Origin: Trebonia sp.
GTDB taxonomy: Bacteria; Actinomycetota; Actinomycetes; Streptosporangiales; Streptosporangiaceae
Length of the DNA stretch: 8,049 bases
NCBI GenBank assembly: GCA_030038035.1
Contig: JASHPP010000660.1
Location: 1-8,049 of the forward strand
Direction: 5' to 3'
The stretch's first letter is position 1, and each line of letters starts with the position of its first letter. Positions 1 through 4,543 of the stretch are shown here, piece by piece. Below the pieces are notes generated by a model. The model was not told where the DNA came from and did not search any database. It saw nothing but the letters and a program-made list of their open reading frames with translations. A program made the position numbers and the translations under genes.

Positions 1-54
1 GGACTGGCCCGGGCCGGCCGGGCCAGCGGACTGGGCCGGGCCGGGCGGGCGATG
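1..54 (+). repeat. Imperfect 27-bp tandem repeat, two units
   Basis: Bases 1-27 and 28-54 both start with GGACTGG and continue as runs of GGGCC/CCGGG. The 27-bp unit is nine codons long, so it fits an in-frame protein repeat: DWPGPAGPA followed by DWAGPGGRW in the frame of the upstream partial gene. More units may lie upstream of the window. Extreme GC content makes chance similarity easier, so confidence is moderate. Confidence 0.4.
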
Positions 55-241
55 GGAGCGGGCCGGCTCGGCGGGCCGGGCAGGAGGTGCCGGCGCCGGG
101 GAGTGGCAGCCCGGACAGCCGCCATGGGACGGCGGCGCGCCCGAGCCCGACCCCAGCCTCAAGTACCGCGAGCCGGGGCCGGGCATGCCCGGCTACCGGG
201 GTTCCCGCAGCCGATTCCATGGTGGTGACAACCTTCGATGA
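1..241 (+). CDS. C-terminal end of an unidentified Gly/Pro/Trp-rich protein (5' end outside window)
   Basis: Reading from base 2, this frame is open from the window edge to a TGA at 239-241, giving 79 residues. The TGA overlaps the ATG of the next gene as ATGA, the usual sign of translational coupling in an actinobacterial operon. G or C fills the third position in about four fifths of codons. The peptide is low-complexity, rich in Gly, Pro, Ala, Arg and Trp, and ends in RSRFHGGDNLR. It is probably a disordered tail. No domain is recognisable and I assign no function. Relatives of the downstream NuoF/ferredoxin gene are often encoded beside a ferric-reductase-like membrane protein, so that is one guess, but nothing in these residues shows it. 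Frame 1 is also open across most of the stretch, so the frame choice rests mainly on the ATGA overlap. Confidence 0.5.
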   Translation, partial: DWPGPAGPADWAGPGGRWERAGSAGRAGGAGAGEWQPGQPPWDGGAPEPDPSLKYREPGPGMPGYRGSRSRFHGGDNLR

Positions 242-1854
242 ACCCGAGTTCCCCCGCCGAACTCGATGTGCCGATGATCATGCGGATCGGCGCCGCCCGG
301 CTGACGGCCGGCCTGGACCGGATGACGCGGCTGGACCTTAAGGCGCACGGCGAGGTGTTCGGCCCGCTGCCGCGGACGTCGGCCGACGACTTGATCGCCA
401 TGGCCGCGCAGGTCGACCTGCGCGGCCAAGGCGGTGCCGCGTTCCCGTTCGCGCGCAAGCTGCAGGTGGTCGTCGACACGGCGAAGAAGACCGGCCAGCC
501 GACGATTGTCGTGGTGAACGCGGCTGAAGGGGAGCCCGGCTCGTTCAAGGACAAGATGCTCATGATCAGGTCGCCCTACCTGATCCTGAGCGGTGCCGCG
601 CTGGTCGCCGAGGCGATCGACGCCGAGGAGATCGTCGTCGGCGTCACGAGCTCTGAGCTCGCCAACCGGTCGATCGAGGCGGCGATCGCGGCCGAACCGG
701 GCCTTCGGAAGATGGTCCGCGTGGTCCAGCAGCCGGAGCGTTTCATCTCCGGGCAGTCCGGCGCGCTGATCCGCGGCATCAACGGCAAGAAGCCCCTGCC
801 GCCTGGCCGCAAGACGCTGGCAGCCGAGCGGGGGGTGGACGACCTGCCCACCCTGCTCTCCAACGCGTCGACGTTCGCGCAGGTGTCGGTGCTCGCGTTG
901 CTCGGGCCCGCCCGGTTCGCCGCCGTCGGCGTTCCCGAGGAGCCGGGAACGGTGCTGCTCAGCGTCAGCGGGTCCGCCAAGCACGCGGCCGTCGTGGAGT
1001 GTCCGACCGGTGTCCCGCTCGGCGCCGTCCTCGACATCTGCCAGGCGCCGGCCGGCGACGGGGTGCTCGTCGGCGGTTACCACGGCATGTGGCTCGATGC
1101 CGAAGCCGCCTACCAGGTCCCCGTCAGCAGGGAAGGGCTGGCGGCGGCGGGAGGGACCCTCGGGGCGGGCATCGTGCTGCCGCTCGGCGACGGCACCTGC
1201 CCGCTTGGCGAGGTGTCCCGGGTCGCGAACTACCTGGCCGGCGAATCGGCAGGCCAGTGCGGGCCCTGCCGGCTCGGCCTGCCCTCCATCGCGCGGGCGC
1301 TGGCGGCGCTCGTCGACGGGTCGGGCGGCATCGAGGCGCTCGACGTGGCCCGCCGCGCGGCGGCCACGGTCAACGGGCGCGGCTCATGCGCTCATCCCGA
1401 CGGCACCACCAGGTTCGTGCTCTCCGCGCTCGAAGTCTTCGCAGAAGACCTCGCGGCGCACGTTTTCCACTCCACGTGCGGCCGCCCGGTTCGCGGCGTG
1501 CTCCCGCTGCCCGAGGGGCCCGAGACGGCCGACGCAAGGCAACTCATCGTGGACTGGGTGCGGTGCGAGGGACACGGCCTGTGCGCGCACCTGGTGCCCG
1601 AGCTCGTCCACCTGGACAAGACGGGCTACCCCGTGATCATGCCGATCCCCGTGCCCCCGTGGCTCGAAAAAGACGCGCAGCAGGCCGTGGACATGTGCCC
1701 GGCGCTCGCATTGCGGCTCGCCGCCGATCCGAAGAAGCGCGCCGCCGGCCAGGGCGGCCACACGTCCGCGCCGCTGCCGCTCCAAGCCCAGACGGCGCGC
1801 ACCAGCCTGCTCGGCGTTCGCCCGGCCGGCGGGCGTTCCATCACCGCCGGGTAA
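238..1854 (+). CDS. NuoF-like flavin/Fe-S oxidoreductase fused to a C-terminal ferredoxin
   Basis: This 538-residue protein resembles the 51-kDa (NuoF/Nqo1) subunit of NADH dehydrogenases. It has a glycine-rich flavin motif (LRGQGGAAFPFARK, 61-74), NAAEGEPGSFKDK (94-106), an SLBB-like middle, and an iron-sulfur region at about 320-400 with C341, C344 and C384. Residues 436-495 add a small ferredoxin with C443, H446, C449 and C487-Pro (CxxHxxC...CP). By family knowledge it should move electrons between a pyridine nucleotide or flavin and the ferredoxin in the cytoplasm, perhaps for a membrane or P450-type partner. Oddities: A338 stands where the first cluster cysteine (SCGxCxPC) normally is, and the NADH-contacting GEET motif reads GQSG (172-175). 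The start at 238 is chosen because of the ATGA overlap with the upstream frame; no strong ribosome binding site is visible. In-frame ATGs at codons 13 and 15 are alternatives. The electron donor and acceptor are unknown. Confidence 0.88.
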   Translation: MNPSSPAELDVPMIMRIGAARLTAGLDRMTRLDLKAHGEVFGPLPRTSADDLIAMAAQVDLRGQGGAAFPFARKLQVVVDTAKKTGQPTIVVVNAAEGEPGSFKDKMLMIRSPYLILSGAALVAEAIDAEEIVVGVTSSELANRSIEAAIAAEPGLRKMVRVVQQPERFISGQSGALIRGINGKKPLPPGRKTLAAERGVDDLPTLLSNASTFAQVSVLALLGPARFAAVGVPEEPGTVLLSVSGSAKHAAVVECPTGVPLGAVLDICQAPAGDGVLVGGYHGMWLDAEAAYQVPVSREGLAAAGGTLGAGIVLPLGDGTCPLGEVSRVANYLAGESAGQCGPCRLGLPSIARALAALVDGSGGIEALDVARRAAATVNGRGSCAHPDGTTRFVLSALEVFAEDLAAHVFHSTCGRPVRGVLPLPEGPETADARQLIVDWVRCEGHGLCAHLVPELVHLDKTGYPVIMPIPVPPWLEKDAQQAVDMCPALALRLAADPKKRAAGQGGHTSAPLPLQAQTARTSLLGVRPAGGRSITAG

Positions 1855-1879
1855 CCGCAGGGCGGCAAGCCGGGTCGGC

Positions 1880-3250
1880 CTAGCCCTGGTGAGAGCCGGG
1901 CGCGGTGTCCGGAGTAACCGGGGATCGTTCGGGATAATCGGGGGTTGGGAACGGGGCGGCCACCGTCCATCCGGTGGCGCGCCACGGCCGGGGATTCGTG
2001 CCCTGACACGCGTCGATGAGCAGCCGGCTGCGTACGACGGCGGATACCGCGGCCGGGTCCGCCGCCGCGAACTCGGGCCAGGCCGTGACCACAAGCACGG
2101 CATCCGCCTCGTGCGCGGCGGCCACCGCGCTGTCGCCGTAGCGCAGGTGCGGAAATGCCACCAGGGCGTTGCCGGCTGCCTGCGGGTCGTAGACCACGAC
2201 CTCGGCGCTCAGGCGGGCCAGGCGGTCAGCCACGTCAAGCCCGGGGGAGTCGCGCACGTCGTCGGTGCCGGGCTTGAACGCGGCGCCCCAGAGCGCGATC
2301 CGCTTGCCGGGCAAGTGCCCAAGCAGGCCCGCCATCAGGTCCACAACCTGCTGGCGGCGGCCTGAGTTGATCTCGTCGACCAGCAGCAGCAGGTCGGCGG
2401 CGCCCTTCGCTCCCGCGGTGTCGGCGAACTGCGCGAGCCCGCGGACGTCCTTCGGCAGGCAGCCCCCGCCATAACCGAGACCGGCGGTGAGGAACGCGCG
2501 GCCGATCCGCTGGTCCATGCCCACCGCGTCAGCGAGCACGGCGACGTCAGCCCCGGTCCAGGCGCAGATGTCGGCCATCGCGTTGATGAACGACACTTTC
2601 GTGGCGAGGAACGCGTTAGCGGCGCCCTTGACGAGTTCCGCGGTCACCGCGTCGGTCACCACGAGCGGCACGCCCGCCTCGGTCAGCGGCCGGTACACCT
2701 CGCGCACAGTCGCCTCGGCAGCCATCCCCGGCACCCCGACGACGATGCGGTCCGGGCGCAGCGTGTCGCCCACGGCGTGTCCCTCGCGAAGGAACTCGGG
2801 GTTCCACGCGACCTCGACGGCGTCCCCCGCGGGCGCGCTGGTCCTGAGCTCGCGGACCAGGCGGCCGGTGGTGCCAGGAGGGACCGTTGACTTGCCGATG
2901 ACGAGCGCAGGCCTGGTCAGGTGCGGAGCGAGCGCGGCCACCGCTCCGTACACCTGGGACAGGTCGTACCCGTCCCCGCCAGGCAGGCTCGGCGTCCCCA
3001 CGCCAAGGAAGTGGACGGTGCCGAACGCGGCAGCCTCTTCAAAACTGCTGGTGAAACTGAGCCTGCCGTTTCGGGTGTGGCGGGCGAGCAGCTCGTCGAG
3101 TCCGGGTTCCATGAACCAGGCGCGCCCGCTGTTCAGCAGGTCGACCTTGCCTTCGTCGACGTCGACCCCGAGTACCTCGTGGCCGATCTCGGCCATGCAG
3201 GCGGCGTGGGTGGCGCCCAGATGCCCGCACCCGATCACGGTCAGCCTCAT
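1880..3250 (-). CDS. UDP-glucose 6-dehydrogenase family protein (UDP-glucose/GDP-mannose dehydrogenase)
   Basis: A 456-residue nucleotide-sugar dehydrogenase of normal length. Visible in order: the N-terminal Rossmann motif GCGHLG (7-12), EPGLDELL near 49, GKSTVPPGTT (119-128), NPEFLREG (150-157, catalytic Glu), TLRPDRIVVG, the ELVKGAANAF segment (catalytic Lys208 and Asn212), and GYGGGCLPKD with nucleophile Cys264 and Asp268. This set fits the two-step NAD-dependent oxidation of UDP-glucose to UDP-glucuronate, used for exopolysaccharides, acidic cell-wall glycans or glycosylated metabolites. GDP-mannose or UDP-N-acetylmannosamine dehydrogenase is less likely given NPEFLREG and TLRPDR. An in-frame ATG 15 bases upstream (3265) exists, but GGAAGGA lies between the two, 6 bases before 3250, so 3250 is the better start. 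No glycosyltransferase or polysaccharide gene adjoins it. It converges on the NuoF-like gene with a 25-bp gap. Confidence 0.92.
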   Translation of the reverse strand: MRLTVIGCGHLGATHAACMAEIGHEVLGVDVDEGKVDLLNSGRAWFMEPGLDELLARHTRNGRLSFTSSFEEAAAFGTVHFLGVGTPSLPGGDGYDLSQVYGAVAALAPHLTRPALVIGKSTVPPGTTGRLVRELRTSAPAGDAVEVAWNPEFLREGHAVGDTLRPDRIVVGVPGMAAEATVREVYRPLTEAGVPLVVTDAVTAELVKGAANAFLATKVSFINAMADICAWTGADVAVLADAVGMDQRIGRAFLTAGLGYGGGCLPKDVRGLAQFADTAGAKGAADLLLLVDEINSGRRQQVVDLMAGLLGHLPGKRIALWGAAFKPGTDDVRDSPGLDVADRLARLSAEVVVYDPQAAGNALVAFPHLRYGDSAVAAAHEADAVLVVTAWPEFAAADPAAVSAVVRSRLLIDACQGTNPRPWRATGWTVAAPFPTPDYPERSPVTPDTAPGSHQG

Positions 3251-3256
3251 GGGCGG

Positions 3257-3263
3257 TCCTTCC
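3257..3263 (-). promoter_or_regulatory. Ribosome binding site of the nucleotide-sugar dehydrogenase
   Basis: On the minus strand this reads GGAAGGA, 6 bases before the ATG at 3250. It would be inside the coding region if the upstream ATG at 3265 were used, so it decides the start in favour of 3250. Confidence 0.7.
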
Positions 3264-3399
3264 ATTCCAGACTCGCGGGAGTGGTGGCGGGTTGTGCGCT
3301 AGGGGAGCCGACGTTCCGGACTGTACGCCAAGTGAGTGGCCAGACGGTTGCCCTGTGTTTAACGGCATGCGGCATGAAGTGGTCGGGGTGTTACCAAAG

Positions 3400-3720
3400 T
3401 TAACCGGCGTCGGATTCGGGGTCGACTGAGCGCGCGGGCTGCGCCGGGGGGCCCACCAGCGGGCGAACCGGATTGCACCTGTCATGCAAAATCGCGGCGA
3501 GTTCCCTGTCGAACTCGGCGAAGGCGCTCCGCAGGGCGTTTTCGAGCCATGGTTCCGGGGGCGTGCGGAGGTGGCCAGTGAGGCTGAGGAGTACGTCAGC
3601 CGAAAGGCTCTTGATGCTGTAACCCGCCAGCAGCAGCCAGAGCATGACCAAGCCAATGCCGAACATAACGGAAACGGTCGCGTAGTGGATGCCGACCGAA
3701 TGCCCCAATGGTGTGCACAC
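3400..3720 (-). CDS. Hypothetical small single-pass membrane protein
   Basis: An open frame of up to 106 residues. I do not recognise a family. Residues about 14-34 form a strong hydrophobic segment (ATVSVMFGIGLVMLWLLLAGY). It is followed by a probable amphipathic helical stretch (PWLENALRSAFAEFDRELAAIL) and a Pro-rich polar tail. G or C fills roughly four fifths of third codon positions, clearly more than in the antisense frame, which supports this strand. The start is uncertain. GTG at 3720 directly abuts the ribosome binding site, whereas TTG at 3708 lies 9 bases downstream of a perfect AGGAGGTG and gives 102 residues; I favour TTG. It lies 149 bp upstream of the sugar dehydrogenase on the same strand, so co-transcription is possible but not shown. 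Its base composition looks less GC-rich than its neighbours. Confidence 0.5.
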   Translation of the reverse strand: MCTPLGHSVGIHYATVSVMFGIGLVMLWLLLAGYSIKSLSADVLLSLTGHLRTPPEPWLENALRSAFAEFDRELAAILHDRCNPVRPLVGPPAQPARSVDPESDAG

Positions 3721-3725
3721 CTCCT
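3718..3725 (-). promoter_or_regulatory. Strong Shine-Dalgarno sequence of the small membrane ORF
   Basis: The minus strand reads AGGAGGTG, a full match to the 16S rRNA 3' end, and overlaps the palindrome GTGTGCACAC (3711-3720). Spacing is 9 bases to TTG at 3708. A perfect Shine-Dalgarno sequence in front of an otherwise unrecognised ORF is the best argument that the ORF is translated. Confidence 0.55.
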
Positions 3726-3950
3726 CCCAGTGCTCATCGTCCTCGTCGGCCGACGTGCCACGGCGTCGATCGGGGCCGCCTGTCAGCGTGAATTGTCAGT
3801 GCGCGCGAGGACTGCCCAGGCCACGAAGCACCGCTCCCGCGGGCCCATCATTCCCTCATAAGGTGGACGCGTTGTCGCCGGCTCTGGAGTACGCGGTCAA
3901 TAGTCTTTTTATATTTTGTGGGGCGAGTAACGCGTCTTCCCGAGTTGACG

Positions 3951-3972
3951 AAAAGCGCGCTTGACCGCGCGC
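3951..3972 (-). terminator. Candidate intrinsic terminator (minus strand)
   Basis: On the minus strand GCGCGC, a 6-base loop GGTCAA and GCGCGC are followed at once by TTTT. This is a short but all-GC stem with a T-run. It would end transcripts arriving from the tRNA and repeat side. The T-run is only four bases and GCGCGC is self-complementary and common at this GC content, so it remains a candidate. Confidence 0.4.
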
Positions 3973-4015
3973 CGCCCCGCGCGGGACGTGGCCACTGAAG
4001 CCCGCGAGTGAAGCG

Positions 4016-4045
4016 TGCGTTGGCCTGCGTTGGCCTGCGTTGGCC
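4016..4045. repeat. Tandem repeat, 10 bp x 3
   Basis: TGCGTTGGCC is repeated three times without a mismatch at 4016-4025, 4026-4035 and 4036-4045. A 10-bp period would put each copy on the same helical face. No function is evident. Confidence 0.85.
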
Positions 4046-4091
4046 AGGGCCGTGGGTGGCCGCATTTGTCGCGTGAGGTAACCCGCGAGCC

Positions 4092-4128
4092 CGGCTGCGG
4101 CCCGGACGGCTGCGGCCCGGACGGCTGC
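4092..4128. repeat. Tandem repeat, 15 bp x 2 plus 7 bp
   Basis: CGGCTGCGGCCCGGA occurs perfectly at 4092-4106 and 4107-4121, and its first seven bases appear again at 4122-4128. The 12-bp array begins immediately after it. Confidence 0.85.
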
Positions 4129-4152
4129 CCCGGTGGCTGTCCCGGTGGCTGT
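4129..4152. repeat. Tandem repeat, 12 bp x 2
   Basis: CCCGGTGGCTGT is repeated perfectly at 4129-4140 and 4141-4152, directly abutting the 15-bp array. It shares the core GGCTG with the 15-bp unit. Confidence 0.8.
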
Positions 4153-4177
4153 CTCAGATAGTGGGACGGTATCGGTC

Positions 4178-4248
4178 ACATAGGATACGAACCGCACGGG
4201 CTGGTGTCCGTTTTGTCCGGGTTCATGGAAGCGGTATGTATCCTATGT
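4178..4248. repeat. Imperfect 18-bp inverted repeat around a 35-bp centre
   Basis: The left arm at 4178-4195 reads ACATAGGATAC-GA-ACCGC. The right arm at 4231-4248 is its reverse complement except for two positions: 16 of 18 match, with 11 bp perfect. The centre contains GTCCG-TTTT-GTCCG. The arms are AT-richer than the surroundings and each contains TAGGAT, which fits the TANNNT pattern of an actinobacterial -10 box, though no good -35 is visible. It could be an operator pair for a dimeric regulator, a long RNA hairpin or the ends of a tiny mobile remnant. I see no clear target-site duplication. Confidence 0.65.
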
Positions 4249-4317
4249 CGGCTGCGCTGGCTGCTGTTCGCGATGGCGGCGGTCTGGGACCTGGCCGCGG
4301 GCGCCCATCGTGTCGAA

Positions 4318-4346
4318 GGCCAGCCCCTCATGACGAGAAACTGGCC
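4318..4346 (-). terminator. Candidate hairpin downstream of tRNA-Pro
   Basis: On the minus strand GGCCAG pairs with CTGGCC across 17 bases, with an inner CTC/GAG pairing. It begins 8 bases after the tRNA CCA end. There is no T-run, so it may be an actinobacterial terminator without a U-tract or a processing structure. Confidence 0.35.
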
Positions 4347-4353
4347 GCTGAGC

Positions 4354-4430
4354 TGGTCGGGGTGGCCGGATTTGAACCGGCGGCCTCTTCGTCCCGAACG
4401 AAGCGCGCTGCCAAGCTGCGCTACACCCCG
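4354..4430 (-). tRNA. tRNA-Pro (anticodon CGG)
   Basis: The minus strand gives a complete 77-nt cloverleaf. The acceptor stem CGGGGTG pairs with CACCCCG, followed by discriminator A and an encoded CCA. The D arm starts TAGCGCAGCTTGGCAGCGC. The anticodon stem CTTCG/CGAAG holds loop TTCGGGA with anticodon CGG, which reads CCG proline codons. The T arm contains GGTTCAAATCC. CCG is a major proline codon in a GC-rich actinomycete, so this is an ordinary essential-type tRNA. It lies 113 bp downstream of the metallophosphoesterase stop on the same strand. No second copy of its 3' end is visible in the window, so there is no sign that an element has integrated into it here. Confidence 0.96.
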
Positions 4431-4447
4431 CCGCCCGCGCCTGATCA

Positions 4448-4495
4448 CCAGATCCTGATCTGGGAGCCCGCGGGCGAACCTTCGCTAGTTTAGCG
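4448..4495 (-). promoter_or_regulatory. Possible tRNA-Pro promoter and leader with three dyads
   Basis: Between the metallophosphoesterase stop and the tRNA lie CGCTA-GTT-TAGCG (4483-4495), GCCCGCGGGC (4466-4475) and CCAGATC-CT-GATCTGG (4448-4463), all perfect inverted repeats. On the minus strand TAAACT (4487-4492) matches the TANNNT pattern of a -10 box and would give a leader of about 50 bases. I see no clear -35, so the promoter call is weak. The dyads themselves are plain in the sequence. Confidence 0.3.
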
Positions 4496-4543
4496 GATGT
4501 CCCGACCGCTGCGCGCGCGCCGCCGGACGGTGCCGGGATGCGC

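Larger units (their letters stand above)
3721..4353. other. Gene-free stretch with AT-rich island, repeats and hairpins
   Basis: About 630 bp without a convincing gene. In order it holds the upstream region of the small membrane ORF; an AT-rich island at 3898-3919 containing TTTTTATATTTT, unusual in this GC-rich window; a minus-strand terminator-like hairpin (3951-3972); a perfect 10-bp palindrome CCCGCGCGGG (about 3976-3985); three tandem-repeat arrays (4016-4152); and an inverted repeat (4178-4248). The open frames here carry rare TTA, ATA and CTA codons, lack ribosome binding sites or run through the antisense of the tRNA, so I do not call them genes. Confidence 0.6.

Noticed and set aside
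193..1083. Long minus-strand and alternative plus-strand frames over the NuoF-like gene
   Set aside because: These are long open frames expected in GC-rich DNA. The products are Arg/Gly/Pro-rich without domains, while the plus-strand frame at 238-1854 has clear conserved motifs.
1819..1835. CGCCCG-GCCGG-CGGGCG hairpin near the end of the NuoF-like gene as a terminator
   Set aside because: It lies inside the coding region, 17 bases before the stop, has no T-run, and such GC palindromes are common here. It may contribute to termination but cannot be supported.
3255..3399. A sigma-70-type promoter for the sugar dehydrogenase
   Set aside because: TTGGCG and TTAAAC occur on the minus strand, but no -35/-10 pair with acceptable spacing could be found, so no promoter is called.
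3484..3861. Plus-strand open frame antisense to the small membrane ORF
   Set aside because: Third-position GC is much lower than on the minus strand (many A/T-ending codons), and it has no good ribosome binding site. The minus-strand frame is better supported.
4016..4152. CRISPR array
   Set aside because: The repeats are 10-15 bp, directly abutting, without spacers of regular length, and no cas gene is in the window.
3856..4197. Minus-strand open frame of 113 codons through the tandem repeats
   Set aside because: It has rare TTA, ATA, AGA and CTA codons, no Shine-Dalgarno before the GTG, repeat-derived Ala/Thr/Gly runs, and it reads through the candidate terminator. The 12- and 15-bp units keep the frame open by being multiples of three.
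4354..4430. tRNA-Pro as an integration (att) site of a mobile element
   Set aside because: No second copy of the tRNA 3' end and no integrase or phage gene is present in the window.
4161..4493. Plus-strand open frames across the tRNA (peptides with [24 protein letters not shown] and [22 protein letters not shown])
   Set aside because: These are the well-known spurious translations of the antisense of a tRNA-Pro gene. They follow the tRNA sequence exactly and have no ribosome binding site of note.
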